Assembly (NCBI GenBank): GCA_016286665.1
Contig: JAEETX010000002.1
Coordinates: forward strand, 1-64,000
Length of the DNA: 64,000 nt
From: Oscillospiraceae bacterium
GTDB lineage: Bacteria > Bacillota > Clostridia > Oscillospirales > Oscillospiraceae
Direction of reading: 5' to 3'
Part shown: in pieces, positions 18,481 through 27,437 of the stretch
Layout of the letters: every line of letters begins with the position of its first letter
Numbering within the stretch: the first letter of the stretch is position 1
The notes under the pieces: generated by a model
What the model saw: only the letters and a program-made list of their open reading frames with translations
Databases searched by the model: none
What the model was told of the DNA's origin: nothing
Program-made: the position numbers and the translations under genes

Positions 18481-19629
18481 TCATTTACCTCCCTGCTTCT
18501 GCTCGTAATAGCGGTAACAACTGACAAAATGCGTCCCGGAAATCTGCACCGTCTCCGGATACTTCCCGCTGCATTTCTCCACGCACATCTCGCAGCGATC
18601 GCGGAAATAGCAGTAATCCGGCATATTGACGGGATTGGGCACCTTGCCGGGGATGGAGTAGAGCTCCTCCACCTTCTTGCCCACCACCGGCTTGGAATTC
18701 ATCAGCCCGATGGTGTAGGGGTGGGCGGGATGATAGAAGATATCCTCCGCGGTCCCCTTTTCCACGATGCGCCCGGCATACATGACCACCACGAAATCCG
18801 CCATTTCGGCGATCACGCCCAGGTCGTGGGTGATGAAGATGATGGAGGCGTTGGTTTTATCCTTGAGCTGACGCAGCAGGTCCAGGATCTGCGCCTGGAT
18901 CGTCACGTCCAGGGCGGTGGTGGGTTCGTCGGCGATGATGACCCGGGGATTGCAGGCCAGCGCCATGGCGATGACCACGCGCTGACGCATGCCGCCGCTG
19001 AGCTCATGGGGATACATGCGAAAAACGCCCTCGGAGTTGGCGATGCCGACCATCTCCAGCAGCTCCAGCGTCCGCTGCTTCACTTCTTCCTCGCTGCGGT
19101 TTTCCGTATTGTGGAGCTGCAGCACCTCGCCGATCTGCTCTCCGATGCGGAACACCGGATTCAGCGCCGTCATGGGCTCCTGGAAGATCATGGAGACCAC
19201 GTTGCCGCGGATGTGCTGCATGACGTCGTTGGGGGCTTTCGTCACGTCATAGGCTTTATCGCCCAGATTGAGGCGGATCTCCCCATCCACGACCTGACCC
19301 TGCGGACGCTGCAGCAGCTGCATCAGGGAGAGGCTGGTGACGCTTTTCCCGCAGCCGCTCTCCCCCACCACGCCCACGGTCTTGCCGACGGGCACCTCGA
19401 AGGTGACGCCGTCGACGCTGTGAACGACGCCGGTGTCCGTGAAGAAATAGGTGTGGAGGTTATCGAATTCCACCATATTGTCCGGATCGTGCATCTTCGT
19501 GAGATACTCCGACTCCGGTACGTTCTTGCGCTTGCGCTTCTTTTCGAATTCATTGGTGATCTTCCGGTTTTCCCGTGAAATACGGCGGGATTCCCTTGCG
19601 GAGAGATAGCTGTCGTTTTTGTCTGCCAT
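18481..19629 (-). CDS. oppD: Oligopeptide ABC transporter ATP-binding protein OppD
   Basis: This 382-residue ATPase is the partner of OppF. Walker A GESGCGKS, the Q-loop [10 protein letters not shown], the signature LSGGMRQR and Walker [11 protein letters not shown] are present, and a C-terminal cysteine cluster ([14 protein letters not shown]) matches the family's iron-sulfur site. It has an unusual N-terminal extension of about 50 residues rich in Arg, Lys and Glu before the usual ABC start. A strong GGAGGGAGGA ribosome-binding site supports the ATG, so the extension appears real. The gene starts 16 nt after oppC. Confidence 0.95.
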   Translation of the reverse strand: MADKNDSYLSARESRRISRENRKITNEFEKKRKRKNVPESEYLTKMHDPDNMVEFDNLHTYFFTDTGVVHSVDGVTFEVPVGKTVGVVGESGCGKSVTSLSLMQLLQRPQGQVVDGEIRLNLGDKAYDVTKAPNDVMQHIRGNVVSMIFQEPMTALNPVFRIGEQIGEVLQLHNTENRSEEEVKQRTLELLEMVGIANSEGVFRMYPHELSGGMRQRVVIAMALACNPRVIIADEPTTALDVTIQAQILDLLRQLKDKTNASIIFITHDLGVIAEMADFVVVMYAGRIVEKGTAEDIFYHPAHPYTIGLMNSKPVVGKKVEELYSIPGKVPNPVNMPDYCYFRDRCEMCVEKCSGKYPETVQISGTHFVSCYRYYEQKQGGK

Positions 19630-19645
19630 GTCGCTTCCTCCCTCC

Positions 19646-21211
19646 TTACCGCTTCATCTTCGGGTCGAAAGCGTCCCGAAGTCCATCGCCCACCAGGTTG
19701 AAGGCCAGCACGGTCAGCAGGATGCAGAAGCCGGCCGGGATCCAGATGAACCAGTAGTTGGTCAGCACGAAGGTGTTGTTGACGTCGGTGATGATATTTC
19801 CCCAGGAGGCGAAGGGGAATTTGACGCCCAGGCCCAGGAAGCTCAGGGTCGCCTCGGTGAGGATCGTGCTGCCGATGCCCATGGTGCAGCTGACGATGAG
19901 CTGCGGGATGACGTTGGGCACCAGGTGGCGGAAGATGCGGCGGGAAACCCGGATGCCGCTGGCCTCGGCGGCCACCATGAATTCCTGCTCCCGGAGAGAG
20001 AGGATCTGACCGCGGACCAGCCGCGCCATCCCCGGCCAGCCCAGGAAGCCCAGGATCAGCATCAGATAGAGCATGCGGATGCGGGGGTCCACGGCCATCG
20101 CGTCCATGGCCGCGCCCAGAATGATGATGATGGGCGTGGAGGGGATGCAGTAAAACACATCCACGACGCGCATGATGAGCTGGTCCACCCACTTGCCGAA
20201 ATAACCTGCCAGGCCGCCCAGGATGACGCCGATGACCAGGGAAATGAACTCTACGATGAAGCCGATCACCAGGGATACGCGGCCGCCGTACATGAGGCGG
20301 GCCAGCATATCCATGCCGTTGACGTCGGTGCCCAGGGGATGGGTCTTGTTGGGATAGGAATACTGGTCATAGGTCCGGGTGGGCGTCTCCTGGAGGATGA
20401 CCCAGTTTTTGATGTCCGGCTTATAGGAGATATAGTATTCGCTGGTGACGCCGTCCTCGTCGGTGAAGGCGAATTCCTCGTCCCCGTTTTCCAGGGCGAC
20501 CGCCAGTTCCTCCTGCAGCTCGCGGGAGAGGAAGATATCCGGCATGATGGCAGAAATGATATAGCGGCTGATGAAAGCGACTTCCTCGCCTCCATCGGTT
20601 TCCACCAGACCGCCCTCGCTGATGGTATATTCCCTGCCGTCCAGGGAGAAAGAAGGCCGATCGTTGCAGTAAGCCTTCAAGACCTCATAGACAAATGGGA
20701 AATCCAGGCTGGCTCCGGCAACGCTGGAGGAAACCACATCCTTATAGGCGATGCCGATGATCGTTCCGTCGTCCAGGGAAACGGACCAGAATTCCTCGCC
20801 CTCCTGGGTGATATGGTAATTCACTTCCTTATAGGTCACCACGTCCTTGTGCGTGGTGATGCCCAGCACCGCCTGGGCCTGGATGATGGAATCGAATTTC
20901 TGCCCCTCCGCTCCCATGAAGCGGGTCTCCTCATTCTTCACCGCGCCGGCGAAGTCCTTTTTCTGATAGGTCGTGGTATAGAACAGCTGATCCTGCTTAT
21001 AGGGGTTCAGCACGCCGCCCAGGAAGGAAAAGAGGAACATGAAGGCCAGAATGGCCAGACCCACCACGGCGATGCGGTTGCGGAAAAAGCGCTTGGCGAC
21101 CATCGTGCCGGGTGACAGGACCTTGACGCGGCGTTCATCGTCCAGAGCGTAGCTTTCCGCTTTGGACGCAGGATTTTCGTTCAGCTTCTTTTCTTCCATC
21201 TTGTCGCTCAT
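19646..21211 (-). CDS. oppC: Oligopeptide ABC transporter permease OppC with large extracytoplasmic insertion
   Basis: This 521-residue permease is about 200 residues longer than typical OppC (about 300). After the first membrane helix (about 47-66) an extra hydrophilic domain spans about 75-285, mainly mixed alpha/beta and probably outside the cell. The normal family sequence resumes with HPLGTDVNGMD (291-301) and the remaining helices, including the EAA coupling motif (AAEASGIRVSRRIFRHLVP). I chose the ATG at 21211 because GGGAGGG lies about 6 nt upstream. The insertion probably interacts with the likewise enlarged binding protein. Confidence 0.93.
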   Translation of the reverse strand: MSDKMEEKKLNENPASKAESYALDDERRVKVLSPGTMVAKRFFRNRIAVVGLAILAFMFLFSFLGGVLNPYKQDQLFYTTTYQKKDFAGAVKNEETRFMGAEGQKFDSIIQAQAVLGITTHKDVVTYKEVNYHITQEGEEFWSVSLDDGTIIGIAYKDVVSSSVAGASLDFPFVYEVLKAYCNDRPSFSLDGREYTISEGGLVETDGGEEVAFISRYIISAIMPDIFLSRELQEELAVALENGDEEFAFTDEDGVTSEYYISYKPDIKNWVILQETPTRTYDQYSYPNKTHPLGTDVNGMDMLARLMYGGRVSLVIGFIVEFISLVIGVILGGLAGYFGKWVDQLIMRVVDVFYCIPSTPIIIILGAAMDAMAVDPRIRMLYLMLILGFLGWPGMARLVRGQILSLREQEFMVAAEASGIRVSRRIFRHLVPNVIPQLIVSCTMGIGSTILTEATLSFLGLGVKFPFASWGNIITDVNNTFVLTNYWFIWIPAGFCILLTVLAFNLVGDGLRDAFDPKMKR

Positions 21212-21227
21212 TGCTTTCCCTCCCTTC

Positions 21228-22214
21228 TCAGGACAGCCGCACGCGGGGATCGACCACGGCATACAGCAGGTCCGAGATCAGATTGCCCAGGAGCGTCAGA
21301 ATGGCAAGAAACGCGAGATAGAACATAGAAAACGGAATATCCCCCGCCACCATGGCATGATAGGAGGCATAGCCGATGCCGGGGATGGAATAGAGGGTCT
21401 CGGTGATCAGCGCGCCGGAGAAAAGGCCGGGAAGACTGCCGCCCACGATGGTGACCAGGGGGATCAGCGTGTTGCGGAAAGCATGGCGGTAGATGACCTT
21501 CCGCTCGCTGAGGCCTTTGGCGCGGGCGGTGCGGATGTAGTCCGCATTCAGCACCTCCAGCATGTTGGTGCGGGTGTAGCGCATGAGAGAACCGATGCTC
21601 AGCACCACCAGCGTGACGATGGGCAGCACCAGATGGTGCGCCTTGTCCAGGAACTGCCCCCAGGTGTCCAGCTGCGCATAGTTTCGCCCTACGAGGCCGA
21701 ACAGATCGAACCAGCCCAGCTTCACGGAGAACACCAGCTTCAGCAGGGAAGCAAAGAAGAAGGTGGGCAGCGAAATGCCTGCAAGGGCGATGATGGAAAC
21801 CGCATAGTCCGTCTTGGAATACTGCTTCGTGGCGGCGATGATGCCCAGGGGGATGGCGATGATCAGCTCAAAGAACATGGTGATGACGCCCATGGTGAAG
21901 CTGAGCCAGATGGTCTTGTGGAATTCCTCCACCACCGGCACGGTCCAGAACCAGCTGTCGCCGAAATTCCCGGTGAAGAAGTTCTTCAGCCAGTTGATAT
22001 AGCCGATCAGGTAGCCCTTGTCCATGCCGTACATGGCCGTCAGCTGCGCCATCCATTCCTCATAGCTCTTGGAATTGGGCTGCATGGATTTTTGCAGGGC
22101 GACGCGCTCGATGTAGGACGTGGGCAGGCAGCGCAGGATCACATAGATGATCAGCATCACAAAAAAGAAGATGATCACCGAATAGATCAGGCGCTTGATG
22201 ATATACTTGTGCAC
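21228..22214 (-). CDS. oppB: Oligopeptide ABC transporter permease OppB
   Basis: This 328-residue inner-membrane permease has the six-helix OppB/DppB layout, with the coupling motif ARAKGLSERKVIYRHAFRN and the C-terminal helix pair. Its length is normal, in contrast to its partner OppC. The start is GTG (22212-22214) with GGAGG 7 nt upstream. It is separated from oppA by 150 bp holding two strong hairpins, so its expression is likely lower than that of the binding protein. Confidence 0.95.
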   Translation of the reverse strand: MHKYIIKRLIYSVIIFFFVMLIIYVILRCLPTSYIERVALQKSMQPNSKSYEEWMAQLTAMYGMDKGYLIGYINWLKNFFTGNFGDSWFWTVPVVEEFHKTIWLSFTMGVITMFFELIIAIPLGIIAATKQYSKTDYAVSIIALAGISLPTFFFASLLKLVFSVKLGWFDLFGLVGRNYAQLDTWGQFLDKAHHLVLPIVTLVVLSIGSLMRYTRTNMLEVLNADYIRTARAKGLSERKVIYRHAFRNTLIPLVTIVGGSLPGLFSGALITETLYSIPGIGYASYHAMVAGDIPFSMFYLAFLAILTLLGNLISDLLYAVVDPRVRLS

Positions 22215-22271
22215 GGTCTGACCTCCGTTCCCGGACGTATTTTCGGGGTGGGATTTCCCCTATGCCGTCAT

Positions 22272-22311
22272 ACAGCAAAAAGCGGCTCGCTCTGGAGCCG
22301 CTTTTTGCTGT
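22272..22311. terminator. 17-bp stem hairpin between oppA and oppB
   Basis: A perfect 17-bp inverted repeat (22272-22288 with 22295-22311) with a 6-nt loop contains a run of five T after the GC-rich inner stem in both directions. It resembles an intrinsic terminator or a stable 3'-end stem for oppA mRNA. Since oppB has no evident promoter of its own, partial read-through is expected. Confidence 0.75.
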
Positions 22312-22321
22312 ACGGCGCCAG

Positions 22322-22349
22322 CCGCATCCCCGCCGAAGCGGGGATGCGG
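22322..22349 (-). other. UUCG-capped hairpin immediately after oppA
   Basis: A perfect 12-bp GC-rich stem (22322-22333 with 22338-22349) lies 16 nt after the oppA stop. On the transcribed strand its loop reads C(UUCG)G, an exceptionally stable tetraloop. No U-tract follows, so it is better explained as a barrier protecting the oppA transcript end from 3' exonucleases than as a terminator by itself. Confidence 0.7.
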
Positions 22350-22365
22350 TTTCCTGTATCGCCGT

Positions 22366-24741
22366 TTAGTTCATCTGAAGATTCTGGACTTCCTGCATCC
22401 ACCCATAGAAGGTGGTGATGTCCGGCGTCACCGTTTCCAGATCCACGCGTTCGGTGCTGAAAATGATGGCGTTCTGACGCTGGTAGGTGGGGATTTCCAC
22501 GGCCCAGTCGATGATGATGTCCAGGCAGGCCTTGTACATGGCCTTGCGGTACTCCTGGTTGAAGGTGGCGCGGGCGGCCAGGATCAGCTCGTTCAGATCG
22601 GCGTCGTCGATGGCGTACTGATAGTTGGAGCCGCCGGCGGCATGATCCGCATCACCGGAGAAATAGATCTGATACATGTCGGGGTCCACGGCAGCGCCCC
22701 AGGCGGCGGCCCAGAAGGCCACGGTCTGCGCCCGAAGAGCATCCCAAAGCTCGGAGGAGTTGGTCAGGTCCTTGATGATGAGGTTCATGCCCATCTCGGC
22801 CAGAGCGTTCTTGGTCTCGGTGACGATCATGAAAGCGGGGTGATCGCCGGTGCCGTCGGCGGGGATCCAGAAGGTGTACTCCAGGCTGGCGCCTTCGGGA
22901 GCGGCGGTGAGCTTGCCATCCTCCACGGTGTAGCCGGCGGCCTCAAAGAAGCCCAGGGCGGCCTGCGCGGCGGCGGCATACTTTTCCTCGGCGCTCATGG
23001 AGGAGGTGTAGATGGGGTTGCCGTTCACGTCGGTGGAGAAGGCGATCTTGTAATCCGCGTCGGAGGGACGGGGAGCCGCCCAGGACGTGTTGGAAATGGG
23101 ATAGTTGATGACGCTGGCGCGCTCGCCGTAGTAGGAGTCGATGGCCACGTCACGATAGACGGAGAAGAGGGTGCCGAAGGCCTTGCGCAGGTTCTTGGAG
23201 GCCTCGGAGGCGGGATCGCTGCCCACCTTCATGACCTTGGCGTTCATGCCGATGTAGCCGTAGCCCAGATTGTCCACGGTGTTGGTGGTGACGACGCTGC
23301 CGTTGATGCTGCCGCCGTTGTAGGTCTCGATCTGGTTCACGGTGCTGGTGGAGAAGGAAGGATCGGTGATGTCGATGGTGCCGGTGACGACGCCGTTGAG
23401 CTTGTCGTCATCGGTGGTGCACTGCACGAAGTTCAGGTACTTGGTCTTGGGAGCGCCCAGATAATAGGTCTCGTTGGCTTCATAGTTGATGACGCCGTTC
23501 TCGAAGCGGATGAACTTGTAGGGGCCGGCGCCGAGAGGCTGGGTGGTCTTGGCACGGACGGTGCTCAGGTCGCCCTTTACGAAGCCGAACATGTTGTTGT
23601 CGTAATCATAGAGGGAAGTATCGCCGTAGTAGTGCATGGGGGCGATGGTCACGCCCAGCTGATAGATGGAGGTGGCGTCCACCTGGTACATATGAATACG
23701 CAGGCTGTTGTCGCCGGTCTTCTGAATGCCGCTGATATTCGGAGCGCTCTCACCGGTGGTGACGCCGGCAGCAGAGAATTCCGACAGGTTGGGGAACAGA
23801 TCGTCCACCGTGGAGCCGGCGTTTTCCGTGTTGATCATGCCGGCGATATCGGAGCCGTAAGAAGCCTGCAGCGCAGCGGCGAAGTCTTCGACGGTCCCGC
23901 CCTCGGGCACGTCAAAGCCCCACAGGCCGGCGGAGGAAGCGACGTCCACGGCGCCGTAATCGGCGTAGTTAGCCAGGCAGTAATCCGTGATCTCCTGAGC
24001 CAGACCCAGCGCGGCGGCGTCATACTTGGCCCAGAAGCTCTGCTGCTGTTCCTCGGTGAAATAGGTGAAGTCGGTGTTGTCGCGGCCCGCGTTGAAGATG
24101 AGGTTGAGCAGCGTGTCCATACCGGAGCGGTAGGCGTCCATGCCCTCGATGGGCAGGGAGAAGAAGGAGCTGCTGCCGTCATAGGTGGGGTCGCTGAGGA
24201 CATACATGCTGAAAATGACGTCGTCGATGGTCACGGGCACGCCGTCGGAGAAGACGATGTCGTCCCGCAGGACGAAGTCGAAATCAACGGTGCCGTCCGC
24301 GTTCTCGGTGACGACCATATCCGCAGGCCCATAATAAGTGTAATCGGTGCCGTCATAGCTCCTGGTCTCGCCCTCGATGCCCTGATAGACGATGGCGCCG
24401 GTGCGGTCGCCGTTCAGCAGGCTGATCTGGGTGATGGCCCAGGCATCCTGGTCATAGGCGGTCTCGGAGAAGAAGGGAGAGAACTTGGCATTGAAGGGGC
24501 TGTAGCCCACGGCCAGGGTGTCGCCCCGGACCTTTTCGGTGGGCTGAGGCTCGGGCTCAGCGGTGGGCTCGGGAGCCTGGGTGGGCGCCGCGGTGGGGGC
24601 GGCGGTGGGCGCTGCAGTGGGTGCAGCGGTGGGCGTCGTGCTGCTCTTGCCGGGATCGTCCGTATTGCCGCCGCAGCCCGCGAGGAGCGCGGCCAGCATC
24701 ACGAGACAGAGCAGGAGCGCAGTCAGTTTCCTGGTGTTCAT
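22366..24741 (-). CDS. oppA: Oligopeptide-binding lipoprotein OppA, enlarged
   Basis: This 791-residue family 5 solute-binding lipoprotein captures peptides outside the cell for OppBCDF. A signal peptide ends in LAGC with lipid-bearing Cys23. A linker of four TAAP repeats and Pro/Glu follows (about 36-68). The bilobed domain is interrupted at about 205-335 by an extra segment not found in the usual 500-600 residue proteins. I chose the ATG at 24741 because GGAGG lies 8 nt upstream; the longer open frame has no signal peptide. The gene order A-B-C-D-F is standard. A peptide substrate is inferred from family only. Confidence 0.93.
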   Translation of the reverse strand: MNTRKLTALLLCLVMLAALLAGCGGNTDDPGKSSTTPTAAPTAAPTAAPTAAPTQAPEPTAEPEPQPTEKVRGDTLAVGYSPFNAKFSPFFSETAYDQDAWAITQISLLNGDRTGAIVYQGIEGETRSYDGTDYTYYGPADMVVTENADGTVDFDFVLRDDIVFSDGVPVTIDDVIFSMYVLSDPTYDGSSSFFSLPIEGMDAYRSGMDTLLNLIFNAGRDNTDFTYFTEEQQQSFWAKYDAAALGLAQEITDYCLANYADYGAVDVASSAGLWGFDVPEGGTVEDFAAALQASYGSDIAGMINTENAGSTVDDLFPNLSEFSAAGVTTGESAPNISGIQKTGDNSLRIHMYQVDATSIYQLGVTIAPMHYYGDTSLYDYDNNMFGFVKGDLSTVRAKTTQPLGAGPYKFIRFENGVINYEANETYYLGAPKTKYLNFVQCTTDDDKLNGVVTGTIDITDPSFSTSTVNQIETYNGGSINGSVVTTNTVDNLGYGYIGMNAKVMKVGSDPASEASKNLRKAFGTLFSVYRDVAIDSYYGERASVINYPISNTSWAAPRPSDADYKIAFSTDVNGNPIYTSSMSAEEKYAAAAQAALGFFEAAGYTVEDGKLTAAPEGASLEYTFWIPADGTGDHPAFMIVTETKNALAEMGMNLIIKDLTNSSELWDALRAQTVAFWAAAWGAAVDPDMYQIYFSGDADHAAGGSNYQYAIDDADLNELILAARATFNQEYRKAMYKACLDIIIDWAVEIPTYQRQNAIIFSTERVDLETVTPDITTFYGWMQEVQNLQMN
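24580..24635 (-). repeat. Tandem 12-nt repeats encoding the PTAA linker of OppA
   Basis: Four 12-nt units (24580-24627) plus part of a fifth encode repeated Pro-Thr-Ala-Ala in the flexible linker between the lipid anchor and the binding domain. The units differ at some positions, so they have diverged but could still change in copy number by slippage without a frameshift. Confidence 0.8.
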
Positions 24742-24769
24742 AATTTTCCTCCTGTGTTGAAATTCGGAT

Positions 24770-24798
24770 TCTATATCACAGCCGGTTGGCTGCAATAA
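24770..24798 (-). promoter_or_regulatory. Candidate extended -10 promoter of oppA
   Basis: The minus strand carries TGATATAGA: a -10-like TATAGA (24770-24775) with TGn extension, 28 nt before the oppA ATG. The hexamer 17 nt upstream (TTATTG) is a poor -35. The position fits an oppA promoter independent of the upstream membrane-protein gene. Confidence 0.45.
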
Positions 24799-24803
24799 GC
24801 AGA

Positions 24804-25352
24804 TCAAGCAGAGATCCGTTCTTCCGGCGGAAGTTCCTCCATCCGCAGGTCCTTCTTTCCGGCAAACAGCCAGGCCGCGCAGGCAGCCATGACCGCGGTG
24901 CAGAACGTGACGGGAATATCCGCCGCAGAACCGGTGAAATACGACGCAAGCTGCCCGAACAGGGACAGGGCGGATAGGGCCGTCAGCACAACGCTCCAGC
25001 CGGCGAAGCGATTGTGGATCTTGTCGCATTTATCCCTGGGAACGGCGGGACCGGCGGTGAAAAGATGATATACGCCAGTCCAAAGCAGCATCGCGGGTAT
25101 GATGCTAAGCACCAGCGGCATCACCACATAGAGCCGCTGCAAAAGCTCGGAGGGCAGGAGCAGCGTTACCAGCATCGCCGCCGTCAGCACCGCCGTCAAA
25201 GCCAGGACGCGCCCTTTTGCTGTTTTCAGCGTTTTTTCATCGGCTGAAAAACGGAAGAGCGGGCCCCGATAGACCGGGACCGTTTTGAGCTTTCCCCGGC
25301 GATCGGGCACGTTCTCAAGCCGGTAATCCCCGACGTATTTTCTGGATACCAT
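24804..25352 (-). CDS. Hypothetical membrane protein with four predicted helices
   Basis: This 182-residue protein has a cytoplasmic N-terminus of about 45 residues and about four transmembrane helices (roughly 48-68, 72-95, 118-138, 145-165), ending with an acidic tail. I recognise no domain. GGGAGGT lies about 6 nt before the ATG. It is 62 bp upstream of oppA on the same strand but oppA seems to have its own promoter, so a role in peptide transport is only a guess. The upstream 190-bp gap (25353-25544) shows no clear promoter. Confidence 0.7.
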   Translation of the reverse strand: MVSRKYVGDYRLENVPDRRGKLKTVPVYRGPLFRFSADEKTLKTAKGRVLALTAVLTAAMLVTLLLPSELLQRLYVVMPLVLSIIPAMLLWTGVYHLFTAGPAVPRDKCDKIHNRFAGWSVVLTALSALSLFGQLASYFTGSAADIPVTFCTAVMAACAAWLFAGKKDLRMEELPPEERISA

Positions 25353-25544
25353 GCCCGACCTCCCGCCGCGTGCTGGCGCTGTTCAAAGAAGCAAATAAGA
25401 GCATTGTTTATCAAATCACATTTTCGCAGAGAATGCAAGTCAGTTTCCGCGGTTTTGCGTCTTGTTTTTCGAATTTCACGGCTCATTTCCGTGATTTTTT
25501 CGCAATCGGGTCATAAAATCTAATCATTTGATTCCATAATTCAT

Positions 25545-26369
25545 TCATTCGCTGCCGGAGCATTCCGCTCCGTCGGCGCGCAGAATCCGCCGCAGCGCGT
25601 CCGCCAGACCGTCCCGATCACAGCTTCCGGCAACGAAATCCGCGGCTGCCTTGACCTCCGGAGAAGCGTTCTCCATCGCCGCGGAAAGGCCGGCCCATCG
25701 AAGCATGGGAAGATCATTGTGCCCGTCGCCCACTGCCATAACCTCCCCGCGCTCCAGGCCCAGAGCCTTTGCCGCTTCACACAGCCCGGCGCCCTTGTTG
25801 ACGCCGGAGGCCATGAACTCCAGATAGCTTGGGTCCGAGGTGCAGCATTCCGAGCCGGGGATCGGCGTCTCGGCGAAAGCTTTTTCCAGCCGGGCGATCC
25901 TGCCGGGCTCCCCTGCCCAGATGACCTTCGTTACGCCCTGCTCTGCCAGGAATGCGGCGTCCGTCAGCTCTTTTTCCCGGATGGCGTACATTTCCGAATA
26001 GCCGGCGGAATAAACGCCCGCCTGACCGATATAGAGCACTCCCCTGCTCCAGACGATGACGGAACAGCCCTCTGCCAGGCCTTGACGGATGATTTCCAGC
26101 GCACTCTCCTGCGGCAGACAGGTGGCGGAAATCAGCTCGCCGGAGCCTGCCCTCCGAATCTCCGCGCCGTTATAGGTGATGACCGGCGCCTCCGGACTCA
26201 GAAGCTGCCGGAAGGGCCGCAGTCCGCGGATATCCCGCCCGGTGGCGATGGTGAACAGGATGCCCCGTTCCCTGACTTCTTCAATGGCAGCGGCCACCGC
26301 CGGCGTCAGCTCCTTTTTGCTGTTCAATAGCGTGCCGTCAACGTCGACGGCGATCAAACGAATGCTCAT
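25545..26369 (-). CDS. Cof-type HAD-superfamily hydrolase
   Basis: This 274-residue protein belongs to the Cof/YbjI class of haloacid dehalogenase phosphatases, which usually hydrolyse sugar phosphates or nucleotides in the cytoplasm. The nucleophile motif DVDGTL is at 9-14, a conserved TGR motif follows at about 43, and GDGHNDLPML near 215 supplies the metal-binding aspartates. A C2-type cap domain lies between. The start follows GGAGCG. The substrate cannot be predicted. It stands between the opp operon and rubrerythrin with no operonic link. Confidence 0.9.
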   Translation of the reverse strand: MSIRLIAVDVDGTLLNSKKELTPAVAAAIEEVRERGILFTIATGRDIRGLRPFRQLLSPEAPVITYNGAEIRRAGSGELISATCLPQESALEIIRQGLAEGCSVIVWSRGVLYIGQAGVYSAGYSEMYAIREKELTDAAFLAEQGVTKVIWAGEPGRIARLEKAFAETPIPGSECCTSDPSYLEFMASGVNKGAGLCEAAKALGLERGEVMAVGDGHNDLPMLRWAGLSAAMENASPEVKAAADFVAGSCDRDGLADALRRILRADGAECSGSE

Positions 26370-26421
26370 TTTTCACGCTCCGCTCGGGATGCTTTCTTCG
26401 GCTGTTTCTGGGAACACCGCG

Positions 26422-26451
26422 CAGCGGCAGGGCCCGCAGGTCCTGCCGCTG
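26422..26451 (-). terminator. Hairpin after the rubrerythrin gene
   Basis: A perfect 10-bp GC-rich stem (26422-26431 with 26442-26451) and a 10-nt loop lie about 20 nt downstream of the rubrerythrin stop. There is no clear U-tract, so its efficiency as an intrinsic terminator is doubtful. The rest of 26370-26472 holds nothing else recognisable. Confidence 0.5.
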
Positions 26452-26472
26452 AACGCATGATGAAAGCTTGTC

Positions 26473-27015
26473 TTACTTGAAGTAACGCTCCAGCAGGCCC
26501 TTGAAGGCTTTGCCGTGGCGGGCCTCATCCCTGGCCATTTCATGGACGGTGTCATGGATGGCGTCCAGATTCAGGGCCTTGGCGCGCTTGGCAAGATCGG
26601 CCTTGCCGGCGGTGGCGCCGTTCTCGGCCTCCACGCGCATCTCCAGATTCTTCTTGGTGCTGTCGGTCACGACCTCGCCCAGCAGCTCGGCAAACTTGGC
26701 GGCATGCTCGGCTTCTTCATAGGCGGCCTTTTCCCAATACAGGCCGATTTCGGGGTAGCCCTCGCGGTGGGCGACGCGGGCCATGGCAAGGTACATGCCG
26801 ACCTCGGTGCATTCGCCCTGGAAGTTGGAACGCAGATCGGCGATGATGTCCTCGGGAACGCCATTGGCAATGCCGACCACATGCTCCGCAGCCCAGGTCT
26901 CCTTCTCGACCATCAGCTTGAACTTGGATGCCGGCGCTTTGCACTGGGGGCACTGGGAAGGCGCGCGTTCGCCCTCGTACACATAGCCGCAGATCATACA
27001 TACGAACTTTCTCAT
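26473..27015 (-). CDS. Reverse rubrerythrin (peroxide reductase)
   Basis: This 180-residue protein reduces hydrogen peroxide in anaerobes. In contrast with classical rubrerythrin, the rubredoxin iron site comes first (Cys6, Cys9, Cys22, Cys25) and the ferritin-like di-iron domain follows (about 45-180), with glutamates and histidines in [19 protein letters not shown] and [10 protein letters not shown]. This is the 'reverse' arrangement described in Clostridium. AGGAGG precedes the ATG. It lies 29 bp downstream of a perR-like gene on the same strand, so it is probably induced by peroxide through that regulator. Confidence 0.95.
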   Translation of the reverse strand: MRKFVCMICGYVYEGERAPSQCPQCKAPASKFKLMVEKETWAAEHVVGIANGVPEDIIADLRSNFQGECTEVGMYLAMARVAHREGYPEIGLYWEKAAYEEAEHAAKFAELLGEVVTDSTKKNLEMRVEAENGATAGKADLAKRAKALNLDAIHDTVHEMARDEARHGKAFKGLLERYFK

Positions 27016-27044
27016 TCTGATATCCTCCTAAACAATAAATGGGT

Positions 27045-27437
27045 TTACTTTTCACATGCGGCGCAGGCATCGCAGAGCCCCCGAAAAACGAGCTCATGAT
27101 AGCTGACGTGGATCGGGTTATGCTCCTCCGCCTGACGGTCCAGAGACGGCGGTTTCGGCAGGCCTTCCACATCCAGCACCGTGCCGCACTGGTCGCAGAT
27201 GAAGTGCGGGTGGGGCGAGGTATTCGCGTCAAAGCGCTCTCTCCCGTCCACAACGCCGACGCAGATGACGCTTCCTTCCTCGCGAAGCTTTGTCAGATTG
27301 GCGTAAACCGTCGTCCTGGAAATACTGGGGTAGACCTTCTGCAGGTCACGGTACAGGGTGTCCGCCGAGGGATGCAGCTTGGTTGCCGCCAGCGCGGCAT
27401 AGACGGCGCTCCCCTTCCGGGCATACTTTGTTTCCAA
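27045..27437 (-). CDS. perR: Fur-family peroxide regulator, PerR-like
   Basis: This Fur-family repressor has a winged-helix domain (HPSADTLYRDL and SISRTTVYANL) and a dimerisation domain with HPHFICDQC and C-terminal CDACAAC, whose paired cysteines form a structural zinc site. It probably senses peroxide, given the adjacent rubrerythrin. I chose a TTG start at 27435-27437 (130 residues) because AAGGA lies 7 nt upstream and the protein then begins like other PerR proteins. The ATG at 27488 has no ribosome-binding site and lies in the predicted promoter. Family assignment as Fur is firm; PerR rather than Fur/Zur is inferred from context. Confidence 0.85.
   Translation of the reverse strand: METKYARKGSAVYAALAATKLHPSADTLYRDLQKVYPSISRTTVYANLTKLREEGSVICVGVVDGRERFDANTSPHPHFICDQCGTVLDVEGLPKPPSLDRQAEEHNPIHVSYHELVFRGLCDACAACEK

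Noticed and set aside
24580..24635. Short tandem repeats that could suggest a CRISPR array
   Set aside because: Units are 12 nt without spacers and encode the PTAA linker in frame within oppA.
22642..24798. A 718-codon Gly/Val/Ala-rich open frame opposite oppA
   Set aside because: Its composition follows from oppA codon usage read in reverse, and the PTAA repeat gives artificial Gly/Ala repeats. No start signal is present.
25477..25502. A small hairpin with six T on the plus strand between the HAD and membrane-protein genes
   Set aside because: The stem is only about 6 bp and no rightward gene precedes it; on the strand actually transcribed it is followed by AATT rather than a U-tract.
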